Shown: piece after piece, positions 9,832 to 18,933 of the stretch
Numbering within the stretch: the first letter of the stretch is position 1
Layout of the letters: every line of letters starts with the position of its first letter
Origin: an uncultured Cellulophaga sp.
GTDB lineage: Bacteria; Bacteroidota; Bacteroidia; Flavobacteriales; Flavobacteriaceae
Assembly (NCBI GenBank): GCA_947496695.1
Contig: CANMEI010000005.1
Span: 216,495 to 280,494, forward strand
DNA length: 64,000 bases
Reading direction: 5' to 3'
Translations under genes and position numbers: made by a program
Notes under the pieces: generated by a model
Told to the model about the DNA's origin: nothing
Databases searched by the model: none
What the model saw: only the letters and a program-made list of their open reading frames with translations

Positions 9832-10877
9832 ATGAAAAAAATATTTTTTTTACTACTGATTGTTTTATTAAAATTTATAGGAGAAGCACAAAATAAATTT
9901 ATTAATAGTTATGAATTAGATCCTAAAATAAAAATGTTTTTAGAAGATATAAATTCCTATACAGGTCCACCAATTCACAAATTATCTTTAGATATTGCTC
10001 GTGAAGCTATGGAGAATTTACAAAAAGATTCAACAGCAAATTTTGATAAGGTTGTATTTAAAGAAATACTATTTAAAAAAGGAAATAAAGAAGTAAATGT
10101 AGTGATTATTAAACCTGAAAATTATAAAAAATTATTGCCAGTTTTTGTTTATTTCCATGGAGGTGGTTGGGTATATAATAGTTTTAAAACGCATAAAAGA
10201 GTATTGGCAGATATTTCTCTAAAGCAAATATTGCTGTTGTTTTTGTTGAATATTCAAGGTCTCCAGAAGTAACTTATCCAATAGCAAATGAAGAGGGATA
10301 TTTTGCAACTTTATATATTTCAGAAGAAGGAGAAAAATATGGATTAGATGTTAATCAAATTAATATTGGAGGTGATAGTGTTGGAGGAAATATAGCAACA
10401 GTAATTACAATGCTGGCTAAAAAAAGAAAAGGACCAGAAATAAAAAAACAAGTATTGATAAACCCTGTAACTAATGCAAATTTCAATACACAATCGTATC
10501 AGAAATTCTCTAAAGGTTATTATTTATCAAGAGATAGTATGCAATGGTTTTGGGATTCTTATGTGCCAAATAAAAATGATCGTTTATTGCCAACTGTTTC
10601 TCCTTTACAAGGAACTAAAGAACAGCTTGTAAATTTACCAAAAGCCTTAGTGATAACTGCTGAATTTGATGTTTTACGCGATGAAGGAGAAGCATATGCT
10701 AAGAAGTTAAGAATGGCAAATGTACCAGTAACTTTAACAAGATATAGAGGTACGATTCATGATTTTTTTGTGCTAAATCATTTAAAAGATATTGAGCAAT
10801 CAAAAGTAGCTTTACAACAAATATGTAATTTTTTAAGTGCGAATACGAATCATAATATATTTAAAAATAATTTTTAA
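9832..10877 (+). pseudogene. Alpha/beta hydrolase (HSL/esterase type), frameshifted
   Basis: Two reading frames together make one esterase/lipase-like alpha/beta hydrolase of about 347 residues. The first (9832 to about 10218) has a signal peptide (MKKIFFLLLIVLLKFIGEAQ) and the oxyanion-hole motif HGGGW. The second, in the -1 frame from about 10218 to 10877, carries the nucleophile motif GGDSVGGN, a distal Asp region (TAEFDVL) and the catalytic His region (TIHDFF). Translation crosses from frame 0 to the -1 frame within 10213-10225, where one base appears to be missing. All catalytic parts survive, so the lesion is recent or a sequencing error. The next gene starts 1 nt after the stop. Confidence 0.85.
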
Positions 10878-10878
10878 A

Positions 10879-11799
10879 ATGGATATAACTTTAATAGAAA
10901 AGTTTGCTGAAGAATTAACTTATATGTCGTTAATTGTTTTAATATTAATGATTGTTGAATTAATAATTCTATTTATTAGTAATTATGTTGAAAAGAAAAA
11001 AGAAGGTTTAGTAAGTATCCTATCCTACTTAATTCAAAGTGTTCCATATTTCCTTTTAGGCAAAATCTTTATTGTAGGAAGTATGTTTTTTTTATATCAA
11101 TATCGTTTTTTTGATATTAATTTTAAATGGTATTCATGGGTTTTAGCATTCTTATTATATGATTTCGCAGTGTTTTTTATTCATTTTTTGGGCCATAAGG
11201 TTCGTGTTTTATGGTGTATTCATGGAGTACATCATACTGCTGAAGAAATGAATTTAACTGTAGTAGCAAGAGGTTCTATTTTTGATGTATTTTTTACGCC
11301 ATTCAATTTTATTTGGTTGCCAATTTTAGGTTTTCACCCGTTAATGATTTTTGTTATTGAACCAGTTGCGCGCTTATATGCAACTTTAACACATACAAAT
11401 GAAAACTTTTCAAAAAGTTTAAAATGGTTAGAATTTTTATTTATAACACCTTCAATCCATAGAGTTCATCATGCAAAAAATCATATTTATTTAGATAGAA
11501 ATTACGGAGAAACACTTTCTATTTGGGATCGTATTTTCAAAACTTTTCAAACGCAGTTAGACGATGAGAAAATTCAATATGGAATAATGCATGATAACTT
11601 GAATAGTGAAAATTTTTGGCATGTTCAGTTTTTAATGTGGAAAGATTTATGGGTAGACGTAAAAAATGCGCCTGGGTTTTCTAATAAAATAAAATACATT
11701 TTAATGCCTCCTGGTTGGAATCATTTTGATGGCGGAAAGAAAGCCGATGTTTTTAGATCAGAGGCTTGGCAGCAAAAAAAATCATCCATAGATGTTTAG
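10879..11799 (+). CDS. Sterol desaturase/fatty acid hydroxylase family protein
   Basis: 306-residue membrane protein with the di-iron His clusters of the fatty acid hydroxylase superfamily: HFLGH, HGVHH and HRVHH, in order and between hydrophobic segments. Members insert hydroxyl groups or double bonds into lipid substrates with O2. I chose ATG 10879, 1 nt after the hydrolase stop; an upstream in-frame ATG (10837) lies inside the hydrolase and adds 14 unlikely residues. It is the last plus-strand gene of the operon. With the acyltransferase and hydrolase it suggests lipid tailoring beside the siderophore genes (inference). Confidence 0.85.
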   Translation: MDITLIEKFAEELTYMSLIVLILMIVELIILFISNYVEKKKEGLVSILSYLIQSVPYFLLGKIFIVGSMFFLYQYRFFDINFKWYSWVLAFLLYDFAVFFIHFLGHKVRVLWCIHGVHHTAEEMNLTVVARGSIFDVFFTPFNFIWLPILGFHPLMIFVIEPVARLYATLTHTNENFSKSLKWLEFLFITPSIHRVHHAKNHIYLDRNYGETLSIWDRIFKTFQTQLDDEKIQYGIMHDNLNSENFWHVQFLMWKDLWVDVKNAPGFSNKIKYILMPPGWNHFDGGKKADVFRSEAWQQKKSSIDV

Positions 11800-11823
11800 T
11801 ACAATTTCGTAATCTAAAGAACT

Positions 11824-12786
11824 TTATTTTAGAACAATAGAATTTCGAAATTCTTTAGGTGTATACCGTGTTTGTTTTTTAAATGCTGCTGTAAAATGTG
11901 TTGAATTTTTATAACCTACTGTTTCTGCAATTTCATAAATAGGTTTATTAGTTTGATAAAGTAATTTTTTAGCTTCATCCATTCTTAATTTTAATGAATA
12001 TTTAAAAATGCTTTCTCCAAACAATCTTTTAAATTCCTTTTTTAATGTATTTTCATTTAAATATATTTCTTTTGAAAGCATTGAAATAGTATACTGAACA
12101 TGTAAATTTGAGGTAATGATTTTTTCGGCTAAATATATTTTTTTTACAACAGTGTTATTTTCTATTTTTCTCTTTGTATCTAATTTGAATGATAATAATT
12201 CTAAAGTTTTCGATTCTAAAAATAAACGTTTCAATATTCCTGTCTTATCATCTAACATTATTTCATTAAATATATTTTGAATTTTGTTATTTGATAATTG
12301 TTTTAAATTATTTTTAAAATCAGTTAATAAATTAGTGTTTTTTGTAGGAAAAAGTAAGTTTAATTTATGTTTGTTAATAAATATTGGATTCATAAATATT
12401 ATAATTTGTTTTATTTTTTTTTCTTTATAATATTTAAAATTATAAGGATTGTATTTCATATAAGAGATATAGTATTCAGAATTTTCTTGTAATATTTCTT
12501 TTTTTCTTTTTTCATCTATAATTCTTTTTTCCCCTTCAATCAATCCAGAATAAATAAGTGTATTTATATTTATTTTTATGTTAAAATTTAAACTGAAATT
12601 CAATTTCATATTTAATTGAAACACATTCAAACCTTCAAATGAGTAGCTAAGTAGTGTTCCAATACCATAATCCGTCTTTAACTCTAGTTTTTTTGATGTA
12701 ATCCCACATTTTTGATAGTTAGATTTTATTTTAAAAACATCCTCAATCTTAATACATCCTTTAATACTAGTAATATTTATTTCCAA
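11824..12786 (-). CDS. AraC family transcriptional regulator (PchR-like)
   Basis: 320-residue regulator. The last about 100 residues form two helix-turn-helix motifs of the AraC/XylS family, with the signature region PIYEIAETVGYKNSTHFTAA and a TPKEFR ending. The N-terminal about 210 residues are poorly conserved and presumably bind the effector. The layout resembles PchR-type siderophore regulators, and the gene lies tail-to-tail with the siderophore operon (24 nt apart), so control of iron uptake genes is likely (inference). A 27-bp inverted repeat lies 38-64 bp upstream of its start and may be an autoregulatory operator. Confidence 0.85.
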   Translation of the reverse strand: MEINITSIKGCIKIEDVFKIKSNYQKCGITSKKLELKTDYGIGTLLSYSFEGLNVFQLNMKLNFSLNFNIKININTLIYSGLIEGEKRIIDEKRKKEILQENSEYYISYMKYNPYNFKYYKEKKIKQIIIFMNPIFINKHKLNLLFPTKNTNLLTDFKNNLKQLSNNKIQNIFNEIMLDDKTGILKRLFLESKTLELLSFKLDTKRKIENNTVVKKIYLAEKIITSNLHVQYTISMLSKEIYLNENTLKKEFKRLFGESIFKYSLKLRMDEAKKLLYQTNKPIYEIAETVGYKNSTHFTAAFKKQTRYTPKEFRNSIVLK

Positions 12787-12823
12787 TTTTTTTAAACTTA
12801 ATACTTATAAATGCATACTGTAC

Positions 12824-12850
12824 CTTATTAAAGTAATTTACTTTAATAAG
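12824..12850. promoter_or_regulatory. 27-bp inverted repeat upstream of araC-type gene, candidate operator
   Basis: Two perfect 13-bp arms (CTTATTAAAGTAA and its complement) flank a single T. The sequence AAGTAATTTA inside it recurs directly at 12857-12866. There is no run of T on either side, so it does not look like a terminator for the minus-strand gene ending at 12965. Position fits an operator for the adjacent AraC regulator; the function is inferred. Confidence 0.45.
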
Positions 12851-12964
12851 AAGTAAAAGTAATTTATAATTAGTCTAAATAAAAATATTAATTACTGTTA
12901 AATTTATTTTTCAAACTTTTAAAGTAAGAATACACTTCTTTTTTTTTAAAAATAGCCTGTAAAA

Positions 12965-13927
12965 TTAAAGTTTAAATTCAACCCAAAGAGGGTAGTGGTC
13001 AGAAATTAAATATGATAAACTTTGTTTTGTAATGTCTCTGTTAGCTAAAGCCGTTGGAACAAAGTTATAATTACCACCTGTAAGAAATTCCATAGTTAAG
13101 TTTGGTATATTTTTAGCATTCATAAACCAAGCAATTTGATCGTAATATTTGGTTTTATTAAATATAGATCGTGTAACGGCTTCATTTTGTAATTGTAGTG
13201 GCACATGTAAACCTTCAGATAAAAATGTTTCATCTAATAAATCACCACGCTCATCAATATTAAAATCACCAAGTGTAATTAAGTTTTGGTGAAAGGCATT
13301 TGTGTTATCAGCCCAATCTGCAAGCCATGTAGCAATTCCTTTTAATTCTTTAATTCGGTCTTTAGAGCTTTTTCCGTATTTAATATGTAATGTGACCAAT
13401 ATAAAAGTTTGATCGTTTGATCTAAAACTAACGGCATAAGGTGTTCTTACAAATTGTTCATCTAAAGCTTCATCACTAATACCATCAGTCCATTCGTTTG
13501 GAACCACTAATTCACTTGCTAAGCCTGAGAGTTGTACTCTACGAGTATCAAATAAATAAGCCATTCGTTCCCCGTTTCCAGAATCTCCTTTGCTCACATC
13601 AGTCAAAATCATTGACCAATTATTACCTAGCAATTTTAAAGTGTCGCGTAAAGCTCTAAGGTTTGATTTTACTTCTTGAATTGCGATAACATCAAACCTG
13701 CTTATGATTTCAGTAATGCATAAAATAGAGTGTAAATCTCGTTTAGGGCTATCGTCAGTGTCAGACTCCCATTTTCGAGTTAGGTTTCCAAAAGCCCTAA
13801 TATTCCATGTAGCAATAAGTAAGTTCTTATCTAATTTTTTAGGTGGAATTTTAGCATCAAGATCTTCTATTAAGGCATTTAAATTTTCTTGAATTTCAAT
13901 TGGTGGAATATCAAATATAGAATTCAT
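12965..13927 (-). CDS. Endonuclease/exonuclease/phosphatase family protein
   Basis: 320-residue protein of the Mg-dependent EEP (DNase I-like) superfamily. Motifs in order: ATWNIRAFG near residue 40, IQEVKSN near 100 (catalytic Glu), TLHIKYG near 185, LGDFNID near 220 (catalytic Asp/Asn) and SDHYPLW at the C-terminus (Asp-His pair). There is no signal peptide, so it acts in the cytoplasm. It could cut DNA, RNA or a phosphoester; the substrate is not predictable. It stands alone, with about 180-215 nt of non-coding DNA on both sides. Confidence 0.85.
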   Translation of the reverse strand: MNSIFDIPPIEIQENLNALIEDLDAKIPPKKLDKNLLIATWNIRAFGNLTRKWESDTDDSPKRDLHSILCITEIISRFDVIAIQEVKSNLRALRDTLKLLGNNWSMILTDVSKGDSGNGERMAYLFDTRRVQLSGLASELVVPNEWTDGISDEALDEQFVRTPYAVSFRSNDQTFILVTLHIKYGKSSKDRIKELKGIATWLADWADNTNAFHQNLITLGDFNIDERGDLLDETFLSEGLHVPLQLQNEAVTRSIFNKTKYYDQIAWFMNAKNIPNLTMEFLTGGNYNFVPTALANRDITKQSLSYLISDHYPLWVEFKL

Positions 13928-14106
13928 TTTTTATTTAAATATAATCAATTATAAAAGTTAATGTCAATGTTTGTGATTTAACTACTATTCGTTTGAATTA
14001 ATATTATATGTTTTAGAATCAATTAGTTATTAGTGTTTGTGATTTTTTTGCAGAGTTTAAGTTTTAGTTAAAAAAATAAATTAATTAGGCTTATTGGACA
14101 ATAATA

Positions 14107-14126
14107 TTAATTTTGTCGAAAATTAA
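14107..14126. promoter_or_regulatory. TetR operator candidate overlapping the efflux operon promoter
   Basis: Perfect 8-bp arms TTAATTTT / AAAATTAA separated by GTCG, ending 15 nt before the TetR start codon. The left arm overlaps a Bacteroidetes -7 element TAATTTTG (14108-14115), with a weak -33 like TTAG at 14085. A repressor bound here would block transcription of the TetR-RND operon. AT-richness makes chance repeats more likely, so confidence is limited. Confidence 0.45.
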
Positions 14127-14141
14127 ACACTTTTGTTAAAA

Positions 14142-14744
14142 ATGTCGAATATAGAAAAAGACGAATTTGTAAAAAGTCAGATTATTGAAGCTTCTAAAGA
14201 AGTTTTTAAAAAGTATGGCTATAAAAAAACAAATATGAAACTAATAGCTACAGCTTCAGACAAAGGGAGAAGTACGTTGTATTATTATTTCAAAAATAAA
14301 GACGATGTATTTGAAGCGATTATTTTAGACTTAACAAAACCTTTGTTTGATAGTTATACAACTCTAATTATTAAAGAGAACTCAATAGATGAAAATTTAA
14401 AAATTTTTACAGAACAGCATATAAAACATGTAGACAGCTTATTTGAAAGTTATAATGTGTTAGTAAAAGAATTAAAATTTGGGTTTGACTTTACTAATAA
14501 AATAGGAGCAAAGGTTAGAAATAACTCTATTAAGATTATTAAAAATTGTATGAGATGGGCAATAGATAAAGCCGAAATAAAAACATTAAGTACTACTGAA
14601 ATAGATTTTTTATCGCTTGCTATTGTTACTTCAAATGAAAATATAGTAAAAGAATACTATATATATGAAACTATTCAAGGAGATATTACTTCAAGAATAA
14701 AATGGATTAATCAATTAATTATAGAATCACTAAAAATCAATTAA
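14142..14744 (+). CDS. TetR/AcrR family transcriptional regulator
   Basis: 200-residue regulator with an N-terminal helix-turn-helix of the TetR family: AAS-KEVFKKYGYKKTNMKLIA-like helix 1-2, then the recognition helix region KGRSTLYYYFKNKDDVF at about residues 44-60. The rest is a ligand-binding helical domain without an obvious family match. I chose ATG 14142 over the in-frame TTG at 14133. The RND adaptor begins 2 nt after its stop, so it is the first gene of the efflux operon and probably represses it until a toxic ligand binds. Confidence 0.9.
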   Translation: MSNIEKDEFVKSQIIEASKEVFKKYGYKKTNMKLIATASDKGRSTLYYYFKNKDDVFEAIILDLTKPLFDSYTTLIIKENSIDENLKIFTEQHIKHVDSLFESYNVLVKELKFGFDFTNKIGAKVRNNSIKIIKNCMRWAIDKAEIKTLSTTEIDFLSLAIVTSNENIVKEYYIYETIQGDITSRIKWINQLIIESLKIN

Positions 14745-14746
14745 AA

Positions 14747-15805
14747 ATGTCAAATAAACTTTTACTAACCTTAATGCTATTAGGTGGTTTAATCATCTCT
14801 TGTGGCGAAAAAGAAACTACTAAGAAAATAGAACCTATTGATGTGAAAGTCTTAATAATAGAAGGGAATACACAAGCTAAAAATAGCACAGAAAGTTTTC
14901 CTGGGATTATTAAACCTTTAAAAACAACAAACCTAAGTTTTCAAGTATCTGGTGATATAACCAAGTTAGCCGTTAATTTGGGTGATTTTGTAAAAAAAGG
15001 ACAAGTAATAGCTTCTATAAACCCAACATTATATAAAGAAAAATATGAAGCAAGTAAGGCTCAAGAAAACCTAGCCAAAGAAAATTATATGCGTATAAAT
15101 GAGGTTTTCTTAAAAGGGAGTATTGCCGAAATTAAAATGTTAGAAGCAAAATCTAATTACGAGCAAGCACAAGCAGCAACTAATGCAGATTATAAAAATC
15201 TAAGTCATACGACAATTACAGCTCCATTTAGTGGCTATGTTGGTAATAAATTAATGGAAGTTGGAGATATTGCATCACCAGGTGCACCTGTTATTGAATT
15301 GGTAGATTTATCTAAAGTACAATCTATTATCTCATTATCAGACGTTGAAATAAACAATTATAGCACAGGTAATAAAGCTTCTGTAAATATTTCTGCAATT
15401 AATAAAGAGTTAACTGGTACTGTTACTGAAATTGCAGTACAATCGGGAAAACAGAATCCAGTGTACACTGCAAAAATTACAATAGAAAACCCCAATTTAT
15501 TTTTAAAACCAGGAATGACTAGTACAAATTATATTGTAGGTTCTAGTACTAATAAAGAAGAGACAAATATTTCAAAAGTTATTAAACTTCCTGTGAATGT
15601 AGTATCTGTTTCTAATGACGGAGAAAACTTTGTTTATGTAGTAGATACACAAAATAATACCGCACAACAAAAAATAGTCGAAGTAGGTAAACTTTATAAT
15701 GACGGTATTGTTATAGAAAATGGATTAAATATAAATGATAAAGTTATAATCTCGGGTTACCATAAACTTACCAATAATACACCTGTTAATATTTTAAGTA
15801 ACTAA
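14747..15805 (+). CDS. RND efflux periplasmic adaptor (membrane fusion protein), lipoprotein
   Basis: 352-residue AcrA/MexA-like adaptor. A lipobox signal peptide ends at IISCGEK (Cys19), so it is tethered to a membrane. It has the lipoyl half motifs (LGDFVKKGQVIASINP near residue 80 and TITAPFSGYVG near 155), an alpha-helical hairpin between them and a beta-barrel after. It links the inner membrane pump to the TolC-type channel encoded two genes later. It starts 2 nt after TetR and ends 2 nt before the pump. Confidence 0.93.
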   Translation: MSNKLLLTLMLLGGLIISCGEKETTKKIEPIDVKVLIIEGNTQAKNSTESFPGIIKPLKTTNLSFQVSGDITKLAVNLGDFVKKGQVIASINPTLYKEKYEASKAQENLAKENYMRINEVFLKGSIAEIKMLEAKSNYEQAQAATNADYKNLSHTTITAPFSGYVGNKLMEVGDIASPGAPVIELVDLSKVQSIISLSDVEINNYSTGNKASVNISAINKELTGTVTEIAVQSGKQNPVYTAKITIENPNLFLKPGMTSTNYIVGSSTNKEETNISKVIKLPVNVVSVSNDGENFVYVVDTQNNTAQQKIVEVGKLYNDGIVIENGLNINDKVIISGYHKLTNNTPVNILSN

Positions 15806-15807
15806 AT

Positions 15808-18800
15808 ATGAAAGAAAAAGGATCACTTATTGAATGGGGAATGAAAAACACTGCTTTTCCTGTAGCATTAGCGGTAGTGTTTTTTATTATTGGGATTTTA
15901 GGGCTAACTAACATGTCTAGAAATGAGTTTCCCGATTTTACCACCAGAACAGGACTTGTTGTTGGGTATTATCCTGGCGCAAGTACAGAAGAAGTAGAAT
16001 CGCAGCTTACTTCAAAATTGGAAGAATATTTATTTAGTTTTAATGAGGTAGACAAAACAAAAACGTACTCATACTCACAAAATGGGATGAGTTATATATA
16101 TGTAGAGATAGCTAATACAGTTAATAAAAATGAAACGCAACAGTTTTGGAATAAGCTAAAAAACAATCTATTTGTATTTCAACAAACATCATTACCAAAA
16201 GAAGTACAAGGCGTAGTGGTTAATAGCGATTTTGGGAATACTGCGGCTATGATTTTAACTGTAGAATCAGAAAGTAGACCTTATAAAGATTTGCAGTTGC
16301 ACGTTGAAGAAATTATTGATGACTTGCGAGGTATTGATGAAATGGCAAAAATTAGCTATTCAGGTGGCGTCAAGGAGCAAATTGCTGTTTATGTTGATCA
16401 AAATAGATTGGCACAATTTGGTATAAGCCCTGCTGTATTAATGCAAAGTTTAAATACGGAAGGTGCAGTTAGAGTTGCAGGTGATTTAGAAACAGATAAT
16501 TTAGAAATTCCTATTCATATAAATGCATCATTAAATAATATTGCTAATGTAGCGCAGCATATAATAAAATCAGATGAAAATGGTAATGTAGTTAGGGTTA
16601 GCGATGTAGCAACGGTTAAACGTGAATATGAAGATCCAGATTCATATATTCAAACCAATGGTAATAAAGGTATTATAATCACTTTAGAAATGACTAAAGG
16701 AAATAATATAGTTCAGTTTGGGGAAGAAATAGTAGAACATTTATCAAAATTAGAAGGTAATTTACCTAATGATATTAAAATAAATGTAATTGCAGATCAG
16801 CCTGAAGCCGTACATGAATCTATTTCACATTTTATGAAAGAGTTTGGTTACGCATTACTGGGGGTTATTTTGGTAAGTATGCTTTTGCTACCATTTCGTG
16901 TGGCATCATTAGCCGCTGCAACGATTCCGATAACTATAGCTTCTACATTAGCGGTTATGTATCTTTTAGGAATGGAATTAAATACGGTAACTCTAGCAGC
17001 ATTAATAGTTGTTTTAGGTATTGTAGTGGATGATCCTATTGTTGTAATTGATAATTATATTGAAAAATTAGACGAAGGTAAAACAAGGTGGAATGCTGCG
17101 CTTGAGAGTGCAAAAGAACTATTTCCATCTGTATTTACAGCAACATTGGCAATATCTGCAACTTTTTTTCCATTAATGTTTTTTATGAGTGGTACGGCTA
17201 AAGATTTTTTAAGTACGTTTCCATGGACAATTTCTATAGCATTATTTTTATCGCTTACCATATCAATTTTATTAGTACCACATTTAAATACGGTATTTAT
17301 AAAAAAAGGTTTACATGCAGATAAAAAAGAAGGTGAAGAGCATAAAAAATCTGTATTAGATAGAATTCAAACCTTTTTTAACAATAGTGTTAATAAGGCT
17401 ATGAAGCATTATAAGATAACAGTAGTTGTTGGTGTGTTATCTATTGTTTTAGGAATGATTATATTTTCAAATGTAAGTCAAGAATTGTTCCCTATTGTTG
17501 AAAGAAACCAATTTGCTGTTGAAGTAAATTTAAATAAATCTAGCAATTTAGAAGAAACAGCTAAAGTTGTCAATGAGTTTGAAAAAGTATTAGCTAATGA
17601 TGATCGTGTAGTAAACTATACCAGTTTTATTGGTTCAAGTTCACCAAGGTTTCATATGGTATATGCGCCAAACTTACCGGCAAAAAATTATGCTCAAATA
17701 TTAGTTACTACAACTTCTGAAGATGCTACAGAAGAAGTATTGAGAGATTATGATGAAAAGTATGCTAAAAAATTCCCGAATGCTTATTTGAGAATGAAAC
17801 AACTTAATATGGTAGGTAAAGCAGCACCTATTGAAATTAAATTGTACGGTGATGATATAGCAGAATTAAAAAAGTATGGAGACTCTATAATTGATTTGGC
17901 CAGACAAACACCACAAAGCATTTGGTCTAGAACAGATTTTGGAGAGGTTTATAATAAAATTGGAGTAAAAATAAAAGAAGAGCAAGCTGCACAAGCAGGT
18001 GTTAGCAAAGAAGATATAGCTAATACCATTGCAATAAATATGGAAGGCTTGCAGGCGGCTCAAATTTATGATGGTAATTATGCTGTTAATATTAAAATAA
18101 AATCAGAAAATGTAAAAGCCAATACAATTTCAGAGCTAAAACAACTTTCTGTAATTGTGCCGTCAACAGGAAAAAGTATACCAATAACACAAGTTGCAAC
18201 TATACAACCAGAATGGGAACAAGAGCAAATTGTTAGGCAAAACGGTATTCGTTGTTTATCCGTAAGGGTAGATATTGAAAAAGGTGCCGTGGCAAATGTA
18301 GTATTAAGCAAAATAACGCCTAAAATTGAAAAATTAAATATACCAGATCATATTACTATTGAATATGGAGGTGAGTATGAACTGTCTCAAGAAAACTTAA
18401 CACCAATGGGTATTTCTTTATTGGTAAGTGTAGTTTTAATTATTTTGGTTCTTATATGGCACTTTAAATCATTTAAACACGCTATGTTAAGCTTTATAAC
18501 AATGCCACTAAGTATTTTAGGTGCAGCCACAGGCTTACTACTAATGCAATATCCATTTGGTTTTACCTCTTTCTTAGGAATTTTAGCTTTATGTGGTATT
18601 GTAGTTAGAAACGGAATTATTTTAATTGATTATGCAGATGAATTGCATCATCATCATGGTAAAACATTTAAAGAAGCTGCTATTTTATCTGCGGAACGTA
18701 GAATGAGACCTATTTTTTTAACTTCAGCGGCAGCGGCAGTAGGTGTAACACCAATGATTATTAGTAGATCTAGTTTATGGGGACCTTTAGGTACTGTAAT

Positions 18801-18903
18801 TGCTTTTGGATTATTAGTATCTATGGTATTAACACTATATGTATTACCAATTTTATATTGGCTTTTCTTTAGATCAGATGAAAATAAGTCACATGAAGAA
18901 TAA
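15808..18903 (+). CDS. RND efflux pump permease (AcrB/HAE1-like)
   Basis: 1031-residue proton-driven multidrug transporter of the RND superfamily, full length. One transmembrane segment at the N-terminus, a large periplasmic loop, a block of helices at about residues 340-500 with the proton-relay pair in GIVVDDPIVVIDN, a second periplasmic loop, and a final block of helices after about 870. The double Asp in helix 4 favours the hydrophobe/amphiphile exporter class over metal pumps. It works with the adaptor upstream and the TolC-like protein downstream. Confidence 0.94.
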   Translation: MKEKGSLIEWGMKNTAFPVALAVVFFIIGILGLTNMSRNEFPDFTTRTGLVVGYYPGASTEEVESQLTSKLEEYLFSFNEVDKTKTYSYSQNGMSYIYVEIANTVNKNETQQFWNKLKNNLFVFQQTSLPKEVQGVVVNSDFGNTAAMILTVESESRPYKDLQLHVEEIIDDLRGIDEMAKISYSGGVKEQIAVYVDQNRLAQFGISPAVLMQSLNTEGAVRVAGDLETDNLEIPIHINASLNNIANVAQHIIKSDENGNVVRVSDVATVKREYEDPDSYIQTNGNKGIIITLEMTKGNNIVQFGEEIVEHLSKLEGNLPNDIKINVIADQPEAVHESISHFMKEFGYALLGVILVSMLLLPFRVASLAAATIPITIASTLAVMYLLGMELNTVTLAALIVVLGIVVDDPIVVIDNYIEKLDEGKTRWNAALESAKELFPSVFTATLAISATFFPLMFFMSGTAKDFLSTFPWTISIALFLSLTISILLVPHLNTVFIKKGLHADKKEGEEHKKSVLDRIQTFFNNSVNKAMKHYKITVVVGVLSIVLGMIIFSNVSQELFPIVERNQFAVEVNLNKSSNLEETAKVVNEFEKVLANDDRVVNYTSFIGSSSPRFHMVYAPNLPAKNYAQILVTTTSEDATEEVLRDYDEKYAKKFPNAYLRMKQLNMVGKAAPIEIKLYGDDIAELKKYGDSIIDLARQTPQSIWSRTDFGEVYNKIGVKIKEEQAAQAGVSKEDIANTIAINMEGLQAAQIYDGNYAVNIKIKSENVKANTISELKQLSVIVPSTGKSIPITQVATIQPEWEQEQIVRQNGIRCLSVRVDIEKGAVANVVLSKITPKIEKLNIPDHITIEYGGEYELSQENLTPMGISLLVSVVLIILVLIWHFKSFKHAMLSFITMPLSILGAATGLLLMQYPFGFTSFLGILALCGIVVRNGIILIDYADELHHHHGKTFKEAAILSAERRMRPIFLTSAAAAVGVTPMIISRSSLWGPLGTVIAFGLLVSMVLTLYVLPILYWLFFRSDENKSHEE

Positions 18904-18933
18904 GGCAGTTAAATCAATAACAATATTAAAATT

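Noticed and set aside
10213..10225. Programmed ribosomal frameshift in the hydrolase
   Set aside because: No slippery heptamer with downstream structure was seen, and this enzyme family does not use frameshifting. Mutation or sequencing error is simpler.
12824..12850. Terminator for the EEP gene
   Set aside because: It lies more than 100 nt past the stop and has no T run on the minus strand; an operator is more plausible.
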